Notes under the pieces: model-generated
What the model was told of the DNA's origin: nothing
Seen by the model: only the letters and a program-made list of their open reading frames with translations
Database searches by the model: none
Program-made: the position numbers and the translations under genes
From: Brevibacillus migulae
GTDB lineage: Bacteria; Bacillota; Bacilli; Brevibacillales; Brevibacillaceae
Direction of reading: 5' to 3'
Assembly: GCF_004521915.1 (NCBI RefSeq)
Contig: NZ_SDKD01000011.1
Span: 113,257 to 177,256, forward strand
DNA: 64,000 nt
Shown here: positions 52,747 to 63,524 of the stretch, in pieces
Position numbering within the stretch: the first letter of the stretch is position 1
Layout: every line of letters begins with the position of its first letter

Positions 52747-52777
52747 GGAGAGCGTTGGGGGAGTACCGACGCTCTCC
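52747..52777 (+). terminator. Hairpin after the permease operon
   Basis: GGAGAGCGT and ACGCTCTCC form a perfect stem across a 13-nt loop. The following sequence is AT-rich without a long T run. Confidence 0.5.
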
Positions 52778-52793
52778 ATCAAAAATATTTGAT
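52778..52793. promoter_or_regulatory. ArsR operator 1
   Basis: ATCAAAAATATTTGAT: ATCAA-N6-TTGAT, 75 nt before the arsR start. The same 16-bp form recurs at 52837 and 53234. Confidence 0.6.
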
Positions 52794-52836
52794 ATTTATG
52801 ATTGCATTTGTAAAACATTGGTGATATCCTTAATTT

Positions 52837-52852
52837 ATCAAGAAAATTTGAT
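52837..52852. promoter_or_regulatory. ArsR operator 2
   Basis: ATCAAGAAAATTTGAT: ATCAA-N6-TTGAT, 16 nt before the arsR ATG and directly before its ribosome site. Binding here would block transcription of arsR. Confidence 0.6.
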
Positions 52853-52867
52853 GGAGGTGATCTCACA

Positions 52868-53194
52868 ATGAAGGAACTTCCTATTGCAAACAATATGGAT
52901 GTCACGTTTGAGAAGTATGAAGCCAAGTTTAAAGCATTGGCCGATAAGAAAAGATTACAGATCATGTACGAACTGACGAAGCGAGGGAAGACATGCGTTT
53001 GCGATCTTGCTGATATCATGGATATGGCCCAATCGAAACTGTCGTACCATTTAAAAATCCTTCTCGACGCGAACCTCTTGATTAAAGAAACGGAAGCAAC
53101 AATGAACTACTACGAATTGAACACCAAAGAGGTAAACCATCTTTTATCCGAAGAACTTTGCTGCCTCTTTCGAACGGACACCAATTGCTGCTAA
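52868..53194 (+). CDS. arsR: ArsR-family As(III)-responsive repressor
   Basis: 108 residues. Winged helix FKALADKKRLQIMYELTKRGKTCVCDLADIMDMAQSKLSYHLKILLDANLL. The As(III) site is the CVC of TCVCDLA (C43, C45) in the recognition-helix region, as in plasmid R773 ArsR. The tail adds ELCCLFRTDTNCC, two more CC pairs that ordinary ArsR proteins lack. GGAGGTGAT precedes the ATG. ATCAA-N6-TTGAT operators lie before it (two) and before the arsI-like gene (one). Confidence 0.92.
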   Translation: MKELPIANNMDVTFEKYEAKFKALADKKRLQIMYELTKRGKTCVCDLADIMDMAQSKLSYHLKILLDANLLIKETEATMNYYELNTKEVNHLLSEELCCLFRTDTNCC

Positions 53195-53233
53195 ATTTTT
53201 TTAAACCTTGCATCAAATTTTTTTGTTATATAC

Positions 53234-53249
53234 ATCAAAATAAATTGAT
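53234..53249. promoter_or_regulatory. ArsR operator 3, before arsI
   Basis: ATCAAAATAAATTGAT: ATCAA-N6-TTGAT, 18 nt upstream of the arsI-like ATG. Confidence 0.6.
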
Positions 53250-53266
53250 ATTAGGAGGGCATTGAA

Positions 53267-53746
53267 ATGAAATACGCGCATGTGGGTCTTCATGTAACAA
53301 ATTTGGAGAAATCTATTACGTTTTACAGTAAGCTGTTTGGGGCAGAACCTGTAAAAGTAAAGCCTGACTATGCGAAGTTCTTGCTTGAAACACCAGGGTT
53401 AAACTTCACGCTTAATCTTCGTGACGAGGTAAGTGGTAACCAAGTCGGGCATTTTGGTTTTCAGGTGGAAAGCACGGAAGAAGTCATTGCTCATAAAAAC
53501 AGACTAGAAGAGAACGGCATCCTCTCCCAATATGATGAAATGAACACCACATGCTGCTATGCCCTCCAGGATAAGTTCTGGATTCATGATCCAGACGGTA
53601 ACGAGTGGGAGTTCTTTTACACGAAAGCAGACACGGACGTCCACAGCGGAAATGATGCTGCGTGCTGTTCCCCCAATCAACCCAGCCATGCAGGCGAATG
53701 CTGTGATACAAGTGTTACGCATGAAAAGAACAGCTGCTGCTCATAA
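53267..53746 (+). CDS. arsI: ArsI/CadI-family dioxygenase (C-As lyase) with CC-rich tail
   Basis: 159 residues, vicinal-oxygen-chelate fold. ArsI cleaves the carbon-arsenic bond of trivalent organoarsenicals with Fe(II) and oxygen. Metal ligands are His5 (YAHVGLHV), His62 (GHFGFQVE) and Glu115 (PDGNEWEFF). The substrate-binding pair is C96-C97 in NTTCCYALQDKFWIHDP, as in ArsI. The last 35 residues add three more CC pairs (AACCSP, GECCDT, NSCCS). GGAGGG precedes the ATG. It is under its own ArsR operator. Free arsenite made here would be handled by other efflux genes, none of which is in the cluster. Confidence 0.9.
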   Translation: MKYAHVGLHVTNLEKSITFYSKLFGAEPVKVKPDYAKFLLETPGLNFTLNLRDEVSGNQVGHFGFQVESTEEVIAHKNRLEENGILSQYDEMNTTCCYALQDKFWIHDPDGNEWEFFYTKADTDVHSGNDAACCSPNQPSHAGECCDTSVTHEKNSCCS

Positions 53747-53765
53747 AAAAGGGATGGTGAGCATA

Positions 53766-53933
53766 ATGCTTGAAAATGTTTATGTTGTCGAATTTCTGAT
53801 GAAACAAATGCAAAAACAATTAGAATGCAAGGCCCGTAATTCTTGGATGTCGGTGGAGAAGGATGATAAAGCAAACCGGAAAAACCGAGGAGCTGCTCTA
53901 GTTAATACTCAAAATTCTTGTTGTGCATGCTGA
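53766..53933 (+). CDS. Small CC-tailed protein (55 aa), end of arsenic cluster
   Basis: 55 residues: MLENVYVVEFLMKQMQKQLECKARNSW, a charged middle, and the end NTQNSCCAC. GGTGAGCAT lies before ATG 53766; an ATG at 53754 is in frame. It starts 19 nt after arsI and is co-transcribed with it. The N-terminal helix and the terminal CCAC resemble the 45-residue protein at 52601 only in layout. A metalloid-binding role is inferred from the cysteines and context. A terminator follows. Confidence 0.65.
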   Translation: MLENVYVVEFLMKQMQKQLECKARNSWMSVEKDDKANRKNRGAALVNTQNSCCAC

Positions 53934-53962
53934 TCCGTAGGGCATCCTATTTCACAAAAACA

Positions 53963-53995
53963 CCCCGACTTATAACAAGTCGGGGTAGAGTTTTA
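53963..53995. terminator. Terminator between the arsenic cluster and gyrB
   Basis: CCCCGACTT and AAGTCGGGG pair around ATAAC; A/T runs on both sides allow use by both convergent units. Confidence 0.75.
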
Positions 53996-54000
53996 TCAGG

Positions 54001-56212
<2,212 letters not shown>

Positions 56213-56228
56213 GCCCGTCACCTCATCT

Positions 56229-57347
56229 CTACTGGGAAACTTTTCCCTCTTTCACATAATGCCGCGATGCTTGCTGCAATACCTGATGTTTTAATCCTTC
56301 CACTCCTGTGGTCGTTACAAACGTTTGCACTTTATCCTGTATCGTTTCCAACAGCAGTGTCTGGCGGTGTTCGTCTAATTCAGACAATACGTCGTCAAGC
56401 AGGAGAACCGGATATTCTCCCACCTCTTCTTTGATCAGCTCAATTTCTGCGAGCTTCAGCGAAAGCGCACTCGTCCGCTGCTGCCCCTGTGAGCCGAAAG
56501 TCTGTACATCCACATCGTTGATTCGTAATGAAAAATCATCTCGATGCGGGCCAATTAATGTGCTGCCGCGCTGCTTTTCCCGTTCAAACAAATCTTCATA
56601 GGCAGACAGCATCGCCTGCTCGGCCGCAGCAGCATCCATCTCTTCCGTAACCGGACACGTATTTTCGTAATGAAGCGAAAGGCTTTCCTTGCCATCCGTG
56701 ATGCCGGTATGAATTTCGCTTGCCCAAGATTGCAGCTTCCGCAAAAACTCAAAACGCTTCTTTAACAATTTTACCGCTAATTCGGCCAATTGGGTATTCC
56801 AAATTACGAGCATCTCTTTATCAAAGGCGAGCCCCTTTTTGATCACGAGATCTTTCAAGAGCTGATTGCGCTGGGCCAGCACCCGATTGTAGTTGCTCAA
56901 ATAGTGGAGATAGGTAGGGGAAACCTGCCCGATCTCCATATCAATGAATCGCCTGCGCTGGGCGGGGGCGCCTTTCACGATGGCAAGATCCTCCGGAGCA
57001 AACATGACGACGTTTAGCGCCCCGATATATTCGCTCAGCTTCGCTTGCTCAATGCCATTGATCTTGGCCCGCTTCCCCTTGGACGTCAACTGCACCTCTA
57101 AACGGACAGATCCGTAGCGTCGTTCTACTTCGCTACGGATTGTCGCATACTCAGCATTCCAACCGATCAGTTCCTTGTCTCTGGCTGTCCGGTGAGACTT
57201 GGCCAGAGCAAGCACGTAGATCGATTCCAATGCATTTGTCTTTCCTTGTGCGTTATTCCCTATAAAAAGATGAATCGGCCCCTCAAATTTGAGCTGCATC
57301 GATTCATAATTGCGATAGTGTGACAGTGAGAGATCCCGCAGAAACAA
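56229..57347 (-). CDS. recF: DNA replication and repair protein RecF
   Basis: 372 residues, SMC-like ATPase that helps load RecA at gaps. Walker [17 protein letters not shown] is close to the N-terminus. The signature [21 protein letters not shown] and Walker [19 protein letters not shown] are near the C-terminus. The start is TTG 57347 with GAGGAG nine bases before. It follows the S4-domain gene rlbA by 16 nt, as in the Bacillus dnaN-rlbA-recF order. Confidence 0.96.
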   Translation of the reverse strand: MFLRDLSLSHYRNYESMQLKFEGPIHLFIGNNAQGKTNALESIYVLALAKSHRTARDKELIGWNAEYATIRSEVERRYGSVRLEVQLTSKGKRAKINGIEQAKLSEYIGALNVVMFAPEDLAIVKGAPAQRRRFIDMEIGQVSPTYLHYLSNYNRVLAQRNQLLKDLVIKKGLAFDKEMLVIWNTQLAELAVKLLKKRFEFLRKLQSWASEIHTGITDGKESLSLHYENTCPVTEEMDAAAAEQAMLSAYEDLFEREKQRGSTLIGPHRDDFSLRINDVDVQTFGSQGQQRTSALSLKLAEIELIKEEVGEYPVLLLDDVLSELDEHRQTLLLETIQDKVQTFVTTTGVEGLKHQVLQQASRHYVKEGKVSQ

Positions 57348-57363
57348 GAGATAAGCACTCCTC

Positions 57364-57582
57364 TCAGCCGCGGGTCACCTGATAGGTACCGTACCCGTCA
57401 ATGTCGACGATGTCATTCGGGTACAGCTTGCGGCCGCGGCGATTATCCAATTCTCCGTTGATTTTGATCGGAACCTCTGCCAAGAAAGCTTTTGCCATCC
57501 CGCCTGTATCAATCACTTCAGCCAGTTTAAGGAATTGACCGAGTTGAATATATTCGGTTCGAATCTGTACGGCTTTTTGCAT
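57364..57582 (-). CDS. rlbA: S4-domain protein RlbA (YaaA)
   Basis: 72 residues. The S4 RNA-binding fold is seen in [53 protein letters not shown]. It lies between dnaN and recF, where Bacillus has rlbA/yaaA, a protein linked to ribosome assembly. ATG 57582 has AAGGGG upstream; the longer ORF reaches 57600. Confidence 0.92.
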   Translation of the reverse strand: MQKAVQIRTEYIQLGQFLKLAEVIDTGGMAKAFLAEVPIKINGELDNRRGRKLYPNDIVDIDGYGTYQVTRG

Positions 57583-57621
57583 GAAGAAAACCCCTTTCAC
57601 TCGGTTAGGCCTAAGTCCGGA

Positions 57622-58761
57622 TTAATACGTGCGCACAGGCAAAATCAAGTGCAGCATCCAGTCATGATCGGTCGGACGCATGACAAACGGGCTCATCGGA
57701 CCCGAAAAGCTGGTGCGGATTTCTGCGCTGTCGATGGAACGAAGCGCATCCATCATATATTTTGCGTTAAAGGAAATCTTTAAATCTTCCCCAACCATGG
57801 AGGAAGGCTTGACTGTCTCCGTTACACGGCCAATCTCCGGCGCATTGGAGGTAATCTCCACATTTCCGTCGGGGAGGGTCGCCAAACGCACGACATTAGT
57901 CTTTCCTTCGCGGCTCAACAGCGAAGCGCGCTCAATGGATTGCAAAAAGTCTTTCGTGTTGACCACGATCTCGGTTTTGTTGCTTTGCGGGATTATCCGC
58001 GTCGTATCCGGATACGTTCCTTCCAACAGGCGGGAATAGAACAGAATATGATTTGATTTTACCAAGATTTGATTGGCTGCCACAACAATGTCCACAAGCG
58101 TTTGGTCATCATCCAATATTTTGACCAATTCGCTGCAGCTTTTTCCTGGTACCACTACATTGTGGAAAGATAATTCCTCCATGCATTCCACCATGGCGGT
58201 GCGGCTAGCTAGGCGGTGGCTGTCGGTCGCAACAAATTTCAGTTCCCCTTTTTCCAGTGTCCACATGATGCCTGTCAGGATCGGGCGCATTTCCGAAGTG
58301 GAAACGGCAAAGCCGGTTTGGCGAATCATCGCTTTCAACAGATCGCTGGGAACGCTGAATACTTTTTCTTCCTCCAACTGAGGCAGTTGAGGGAACTCAT
58401 CTGCATTCATCCCATTGATGGTGAACTCAGCTTGTCCAGAACGAATATGCGTCACCAGACGGTCATCGACCTGCATGTGAATTTCATTTCCAGGCAGTTT
58501 CCGTACGATTTCACTGAAAATACGGGCAGTCAGGACAACGCTTCCGGGTTGATGAACCGTTACTCCCCACTCATCCGCTTCTTCTAGTGGAATCAACACT
58601 TCAATCGAGACATCGGAATCACTGGCAGTCAGTGTTAAGCCTTCTTCATCCGCTTTGATTTTTATACCGGTCAAAATCGGAATCGTTGTTCTGCTGGAAA
58701 CAGCTTTGCTCACATGAGATACGGCACTGGATAATTTTTCGCGTTGTACGCTGACTTGCAT
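57622..58761 (-). CDS. dnaN: DNA polymerase III beta subunit (sliding clamp)
   Basis: 379 residues, three clamp domains of about 125 residues each. The N-terminus MQVSVQREKLSSAVSHVSKAVSSRTTIPILTGIKI and the C-terminus GPMSPFVMRPTDHDWMLHLILPVRTY are the conserved ends; the latter is part of the binding pocket for polymerase and other partners. GGGAGG precedes the ATG. It is 219 nt after dnaA, with DnaA boxes in between. Confidence 0.97.
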   Translation of the reverse strand: MQVSVQREKLSSAVSHVSKAVSSRTTIPILTGIKIKADEEGLTLTASDSDVSIEVLIPLEEADEWGVTVHQPGSVVLTARIFSEIVRKLPGNEIHMQVDDRLVTHIRSGQAEFTINGMNADEFPQLPQLEEEKVFSVPSDLLKAMIRQTGFAVSTSEMRPILTGIMWTLEKGELKFVATDSHRLASRTAMVECMEELSFHNVVVPGKSCSELVKILDDDQTLVDIVVAANQILVKSNHILFYSRLLEGTYPDTTRIIPQSNKTEIVVNTKDFLQSIERASLLSREGKTNVVRLATLPDGNVEITSNAPEIGRVTETVKPSSMVGEDLKISFNAKYMMDALRSIDSAEIRTSFSGPMSPFVMRPTDHDWMLHLILPVRTY

Positions 58762-58825
58762 CTTTGGTTTTCCTCCCTCTCGATTCCAAAACTAGCGTGC
58801 ATATTTGCTCGGTCTTCGGCATACC

Positions 58826-58944
58826 ATGGCTAGTAATATAGTTATTAGTTTTGTAAATCTTTTAACAGAAGTAGTAATAGGGCCTGTGGATTTGTGGATA
58901 ACCTATGTTCTTACGTAAAAGAGAGCCTATACACATGTGAATAA
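58826..58944. other. dnaA-dnaN intergenic origin element (candidate unwinding region)
   Basis: Contains DnaA boxes TGTGGATAA (58893-58901) and TGTGAATAA (58936-58944). Beside them is an AT-rich stretch (58826-58880) with TAGTAATATAG and GTAGTAATAG triplets. In Bacillus the DNA unwinding element and DnaA-trio lie in this intergenic region. The assignment is by position and composition. Confidence 0.55.
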
Positions 58945-58980
58945 GTTGTGCATAGGCTATTAATGTTGTTCACAGGTTCG

Positions 58981-60333
58981 TTATTGTGCTTTTAGTTTTT
59001 CTACCAAGGATTGAATGGTCGCTTGCATCTGCGGGTCGACTGCGAGCGCTTTTGAAATTTTTTCATGCGCATGGATGACAGTCGTATGGTCACGTCCGCC
59101 GAATTCGTCGCCGATTTTCGGGAGGGACGCATCGGTGAGCTCGCGGGAGAGATACATGGCAATTTGTCTTGGAAACGCAACCGATTTGGTGCGCTTCTTC
59201 GCCTTAAAGTCTTCCAGCTTCAAATTGAATTCTTCTCCGACAGCCCGTTGTATATCAATAATGGTAATCACACGCGGTTTGGATGATGGAATGATATCTT
59301 TTAATGCCTCTGCAGCCAATTGTGTATCGATATCACGATTGATCAACGACGAGAAGGCGACTACCCTGATCAAAGCGCCTTCCAGCTCGCGAATGTTGCT
59401 GTCGATCTGACTGGCGATGTAAGCCATGACTTCATTTGGAATGTCCAGGTTTTCCGCTTTTGCTTTTTTACGCAGGATCGCAATCCGCGTCTCCAGATCC
59501 GGCGGCTGAATATCCGTGATCAATCCCCATTCGAAGCGGGAACGAAGCCGATCCTCCAGGGTTGGAATCTCTTTTGGCGGACGGTCGGACGAAATAATGA
59601 TTTGCTTGCTTGCTTCATGCAGCGCATTAAATGTATGGAAAAATTCCTCTTGAGTCGATTCTTTTCCAGCCAAAAACTGTATATCGTCAATTAAAAGTAT
59701 GTCCACGCTCCGGTATTTATTGCGGAAGTCGACTGCTTTGTTGTCGCGAATCGAATTGATAAATTCGTTGGTAAACTTCTCAGAGGAGAGGTATACCACT
59801 TTGGCAGAGGGGTTATGCTGGATGACATAGTGCCCGATAGCGTGCATCAAGTGGGTTTTTCCGAGACCCACACCTCCGTAGATGAACAGCGGATTGTACG
59901 CTTTTGCCGGTGCTTCGGCTACTGCAAGGGAAGCAGCATGCGCAAAGCGGTTGCCGGAACCTATGACAAACGTGTCGAAGGTATACTTCGGGTTTAAAAT
60001 ACTGGGCGGCTGATCGTCGGACAACGGCGGTGGAACCGGTGCCTTTGGCCGTGGAACCTCCTCAGCATCAGATGCATCGGGATTTTGAGGCACAACAAAC
60101 TTAACCTTCATATCCGCTCCGGTAATTTCATACAGTGTTTCTGTAATTAATGGAGAATAACGTGTCTCCAGCCAATCGCGGGCAAATTCATTCGGTGCCA
60201 CCACAATCAGCGAATCCTCTTCCAATGTCGTCGCTTTTGTCGCTTTTAGCCACGTATCAAAGCTCGGTTTGCTAAGAGATTTCTCAATTTTCGCAAGCAC
60301 CTTCCGCCAGAGCTCGGTGATAGCTGCATCCAA
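58981..60333 (-). CDS. dnaA: Chromosomal replication initiator DnaA
   Basis: 450 residues. Domain I (about 1-85), a proline-rich linker ([18 protein letters not shown]), and the AAA+ domain III with Walker [17 protein letters not shown] and Walker [17 protein letters not shown]. Domain IV has the DnaA-box helix [19 protein letters not shown]. The start is TTG 60333, immediately after AAAGGAGGG; the ORF extends further 5' without a ribosome site. Its promoter and the oriC box cluster lie upstream. Confidence 0.97.
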   Translation of the reverse strand: MDAAITELWRKVLAKIEKSLSKPSFDTWLKATKATTLEEDSLIVVAPNEFARDWLETRYSPLITETLYEITGADMKVKFVVPQNPDASDAEEVPRPKAPVPPPLSDDQPPSILNPKYTFDTFVIGSGNRFAHAASLAVAEAPAKAYNPLFIYGGVGLGKTHLMHAIGHYVIQHNPSAKVVYLSSEKFTNEFINSIRDNKAVDFRNKYRSVDILLIDDIQFLAGKESTQEEFFHTFNALHEASKQIIISSDRPPKEIPTLEDRLRSRFEWGLITDIQPPDLETRIAILRKKAKAENLDIPNEVMAYIASQIDSNIRELEGALIRVVAFSSLINRDIDTQLAAEALKDIIPSSKPRVITIIDIQRAVGEEFNLKLEDFKAKKRTKSVAFPRQIAMYLSRELTDASLPKIGDEFGGRDHTTVIHAHEKISKALAVDPQMQATIQSLVEKLKAQ

Positions 60334-60440
60334 GCAAAATCCCTCCTTTCTTTCTTTTTCTCCATACAACCATCGTATTCAAATGTAAGCAGTAGTTGGT
60401 TGGTTCTTACTAGGATGTGAACAGGCAGATTCACAGGAAT

Positions 60441-60789
60441 TGTGGATAAATATAGTTGAAAATCATCAGAATTTGTCGATTGTAAAATGTGAAGACGAAA
60501 AAAAGAAGACGGTTATCCGCACCTCTGTGAATAAGCTTTTTCACAGAATGTGAGAACTGTCCACAAGTTTATCCACACCATGTGGACAAGTAAGGCCGTC
60601 CCATTCACTTATTCACGGTCGAAAACAAAAACATCATATCAAATAAAAAGAGCGATATCAATGGTTTTTTCCTACTTATCCACAAACACCATCACTTGTG
60701 TTCAGTTTCTATTCACACCCCCATATTTTGTGTATAAATTGTCGATAAGGTTGTCGAAAGGCGCTTCTGTGGACAATTGATTATCCACA
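60441..60789. other. oriC: oriC DnaA-box cluster
   Basis: Between dnaA and rpmH. Perfect boxes TTATCCACA at 60569, 60676 and 60781 (plus) and TGTGGATAA at 60441 (minus). One-mismatch boxes: TTATCCGCA 60513, TGTGAATAA 60526, TGTGGACAA 60581 and 60768. Both orientations and AT-rich spacers are present. It is the upstream half of a bipartite origin, with the dnaA-dnaN element as the other half. No protein gene is in this interval. Confidence 0.9.
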
Positions 60790-60921
60790 TGGCTGGGAAA
60801 TATTCAATTGGGGATATTTTCAACACTAGTACAGATAGATACAGTTGGAATATCGCTTGACTTTTGGGCGATAAGTTTTTATAATGCGAAAGAATGCCTT
60901 TCAGGACGGAGGTGTGATGGC

Positions 60922-61056
60922 ATGAAACCTAGCTTCAATCCAAATAACCGTAAGCGTAAGAAAGACCACGGTTTCCGTAATCGTATGAGCACGAAGAACG
61001 GCCGCAAAGTATTGGCTGCTCGTCGTCGTAAAGGAAGAAAAGTTCTTTCTGCATAG
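60922..61056 (+). CDS. rpmH: Ribosomal protein L34
   Basis: 44 residues, very basic, the standard L34 sequence: [20 protein letters not shown] to RKVLSA. GGAGGTG precedes the ATG at 60922. It is divergent from dnaA across oriC and leads rpmH-rnpA-yidD-yidC-jag, the near-universal arrangement. A terminator-like hairpin follows. Confidence 0.97.
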   Translation: MKPSFNPNNRKRKKDHGFRNRMSTKNGRKVLAARRRKGRKVLSA

Positions 61057-61085
61057 GCCACATTTTGAGTGGCCTTTTTTCTTTA
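61057..61085 (+). terminator. Terminator/attenuator after rpmH
   Basis: GGCCAC pairs with GTGGCC around ATTTTGA and is followed by TTTTTTC. Confidence 0.75.
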
Positions 61086-61217
61086 CATAGGGGTCTAATG
61101 AGAGATTCTTGTACTTATGTTGAATGGTGTAGGAAAAAAGAGGGCGAAAATAGGAAATACTAGGTGGATGGTACGCCTGTTTTCTACTATAATTATGATG
61201 TTAGGGGATGTTGTACC

Positions 61218-61586
61218 TTGCATCGTTCACATCGATTAAGGAAAAACGAGCAGTTTCAAGAAGTGTTCCAGAAGGGCACGTCCGCTGCGAACAGGCAGTT
61301 TGTTGTCTACCAGGTTCCCCAAGAGGGACAAGGAGCGTTTCGGGCCGGCATATCGGTCAGCAAAAAGATTGGGAAAGCGATTACACGCAATCGTGTCAAA
61401 CGGATGATCAAAGAAGCGATCCGCAGTCTGGAAAGCAATATTCCAGATTCGATTGACCTGGTTATCATCGCCAGACCTGGTTTGGAAGAGATGGACTTCG
61501 ATTCGTTGCGTGGTTCGTTGCAGCATGTATTGAAACGTGCGAAAATATGGAAGCCAGTTCCCGCACCGCGCGAAAAAAGAGGGTGA
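61218..61586 (+). CDS. rnpA: Ribonuclease P protein component
   Basis: 122 residues. It binds RNase P RNA and helps mature tRNA 5' ends. HRSHRLRKNEQFQEVFQKG at the start and the RNR motif GKAITRNRVKRMIKEAIR are diagnostic. The start is TTG 61218 with AGGGGATG upstream; the ORF opens at 61164 but family length and ribosome site favour 61218. Rare starts are usual for this gene. Confidence 0.95.
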   Translation: MHRSHRLRKNEQFQEVFQKGTSAANRQFVVYQVPQEGQGAFRAGISVSKKIGKAITRNRVKRMIKEAIRSLESNIPDSIDLVIIARPGLEEMDFDSLRGSLQHVLKRAKIWKPVPAPREKRG

Positions 61587-61592
61587 AGCTGC

Positions 61593-61814
61593 ATGTCCAC
61601 CATCCTGGTTTGGTTAATCCGCGGATATCAGATATTTCTGTCGCCCTTGAAGCCGCCTTCCTGTCGTTTTGCACCCACATGCTCTCATTATGCGATTACG
61701 GCGATTCGCCGTTTTGGAGCATGGAGGGGAGGGTGGATGGCGATTTGGCGTATCTTGAAATGCCATCCGTTTCATCCAGGCGGATTTGATCCTGTTCCCG
61801 AAAAACAGTCATGA
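61593..61814 (+). CDS. yidD: Membrane protein insertion efficiency factor YidD
   Basis: 73 residues. The signature [27 protein letters not shown] with three cysteines, then [24 protein letters not shown], is unmistakable. It assists YidC in membrane protein insertion. It starts 7 nt after rnpA and precedes yidC. Confidence 0.95.
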   Translation: MSTILVWLIRGYQIFLSPLKPPSCRFAPTCSHYAITAIRRFGAWRGGWMAIWRILKCHPFHPGGFDPVPEKQS

Positions 61815-61881
61815 TGGAGAAAAACGTTGTTCAAAAGCAAACTCTGTTTTTGAGCAACCTCATATAAGGAGGATTCCCCCG

Positions 61882-62643
61882 TTGAAAAGTCGTTTGCTTC
61901 TAATTTCCATGCTATCCTTCTTGGTTTTGATTTTGGCAGGTTGTGGCAATATGACCAATCCACCGCCGATCGGGCCAGATGCTACCGGGATTTGGGACAA
62001 GTACCTGGTATGGCCGCTTTCCTGGCTGATTAAAGAGAGCGCTCTGGTGCTCGGAGGCAGTTACGGTCTTGGTATCCTGGTTGCGACAATTCTCATCCGG
62101 TTGCTCGTGCTGCCGCTCATGGTGAAGCAGATCAAGAGCTCCAAAGCGATGCAGGCGATTCAGCCAGAGATGCAGAAGATTCGCGACAAGCATAAAAATG
62201 ACCCGCAAAAAGCGCAGCAAGAAACCATGGCGTTGTTCCAAAAGAACAATATCAATCCGTTGGCCGGATGTTTGCCAATGCTGGTGCAGATGCCGATCCT
62301 GATCGCTTTCTATCATGCGATCAGCCGCACACCGGAAATCAAGACGCACACATTCCTGTGGATGTCGCTCGGTGAAAAGGATCCTTATTATATCCTGCCG
62401 ATCATTGCTGCCGTTACAACCTACTTCCAATCGAAGATGATGGGACAGGCACAGCAAAACAATCCGCAAATGCAGATGATGATGATCATGATGCCGCTGA
62501 TGATTTTGGCCATCGGGGTCACATTGCCTTCCGCTTTGTCGCTGTATTGGGTGTACGGAAACATTTTCACCATTGTTCAGACGTATTTCTTGTATCGAGA
62601 TAAAGGGAATCAGTTATCTCCCAAGGAGGGAACCGCCAAGTGA
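61882..62643 (+). CDS. yidC: Membrane protein insertase YidC (SpoIIIJ type)
   Basis: 253 residues. Lipoprotein signal with lipobox LILAGC. Then five membrane helices: GLGILVATILIRLLVLPLMVKQIKSSKAMQ contains the conserved Arg of the hydrophilic groove, and NPLAGCLPMLVQMPILIAFYHAI follows. The start is TTG 61882 with AAGGAGG upstream. It shares the GTGA overlap with jag. In sporulating relatives the SpoIIIJ paralogue is needed for sigma-G activation. Confidence 0.95.
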   Translation: MKSRLLLISMLSFLVLILAGCGNMTNPPPIGPDATGIWDKYLVWPLSWLIKESALVLGGSYGLGILVATILIRLLVLPLMVKQIKSSKAMQAIQPEMQKIRDKHKNDPQKAQQETMALFQKNNINPLAGCLPMLVQMPILIAFYHAISRTPEIKTHTFLWMSLGEKDPYYILPIIAAVTTYFQSKMMGQAQQNNPQMQMMMIMMPLMILAIGVTLPSALSLYWVYGNIFTIVQTYFLYRDKGNQLSPKEGTAK

Positions 62644-63263
62644 AAAAGGTGGTGGCAACGGCGAAAACGATCGAGGAAGCCGTTGAAAATGCGCTGAAAG
62701 AGCTGAAGGTTACGCGCGATCGGGTTAACGTTCAGGTCCTGGAAGAACCGAGCAAAGGGTTGTTCGGACTGATTGGGGCCCGTGAAGCGAAGGTGGAAGT
62801 CGAGGTAAAGTTTGATCCGATTGAGCATGGGCGTGCGTTTCTGGCTGATGTGCTGCAAACGATGAATGTAGAAGCAAAAGTCGAGCAGCAGCAGACGGAA
62901 GATGGAATCCGCTTCGACATCCAGGGAACGAATCTCGGGGTGATCATCGGACGAAGAGGGCAGACGTTGGATGCCTTGCAGTATTTGGTCAATGTGGTCG
63001 CCAACCGGCAAGCCGAAAAGCATGTACGCATTACGCTTGATGCGGAGAATTATCGGGTGCGCCGGAAGGAAACCCTCGAGCAACTGGCAGATCGGATCGC
63101 CAAAAAAGCTGTGCAAATGAAGAAACATGTTCGTCTTGAGCCTATGTCCGCTTCTGAACGTAAAGTGATTCACTCCTTCCTGCAAAACAGAGCAGACGTC
63201 GCTACCTTCAGTGAAGGCGAAGAGCCGCACCGCTACATTGTTGTCGCACCGAAAGAGGCCTGA
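62640..63263 (+). CDS. jag: RNA-binding protein Jag (KhpB/EloR)
   Basis: 207 residues. Jag-N domain (KKVVATAKTIEEAVENALKEL), KH-like domain with LGVIIGRRGQTLDALQYLVN, and R3H domain (RRKETLEQLADRIAKKA, HSFLQNR). It binds RNA and in other species controls elongation of the cell wall. The GTG start overlaps the yidC stop. mnmE would be expected next; here repeats follow. Confidence 0.95.
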   Translation: MKKVVATAKTIEEAVENALKELKVTRDRVNVQVLEEPSKGLFGLIGAREAKVEVEVKFDPIEHGRAFLADVLQTMNVEAKVEQQQTEDGIRFDIQGTNLGVIIGRRGQTLDALQYLVNVVANRQAEKHVRITLDAENYRVRRKETLEQLADRIAKKAVQMKKHVRLEPMSASERKVIHSFLQNRADVATFSEGEEPHRYIVVAPKEA

Positions 63264-63284
63264 TGATTCAGGTCTCTTTTTTTC
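63255..63284 (+). terminator. Terminator after jag
   Basis: AGAGGCCTGA and TCAGGTCTCT pair (one mismatch) around TGAT and lead into TTTTTTT. Confidence 0.8.
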
Positions 63285-63290
63285 GTGCTT

Positions 63291-63524
63291 CGTGGCTGTG
63301 GCGGGGGTGAGCATATTCCAAAACTCCGCTTCATTCTACGCCCCGCTGAGGGTAGGACGCTCCGCTCCGCAGCTAATCGCGGGGGTGTGCAAAAAGTGGG
63401 GACGTTTCGTGGCTGTGGTGGGGGTGAGCATATTCCAAAACTCCGCTTCATTCTACGCCCCGCTGAGGGTAGGACGCTCCGCTCCGCAGCAAATCGCGGG
63501 GGTGTGCAAAAAGTGGTATCGCTT
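63291..63524. repeat. Tandem duplication, 117-bp unit, within family B
   Basis: Two copies (63291-63407 and 63408-63524) differ at only a few positions over the first ~105 bases (for example GTGGCGG/GTGGTGG, CAGCTAATC/CAGCAAATC). Each contains GAGCATATTCCAAAACTCCG and the AATCGCGGGGGTGTGC arm. Confidence 0.85.

Noticed and set aside
63291..63524. Possible CRISPR array
   Set aside because: Only two 117-bp units in direct contact, with no spacers and no cas genes.
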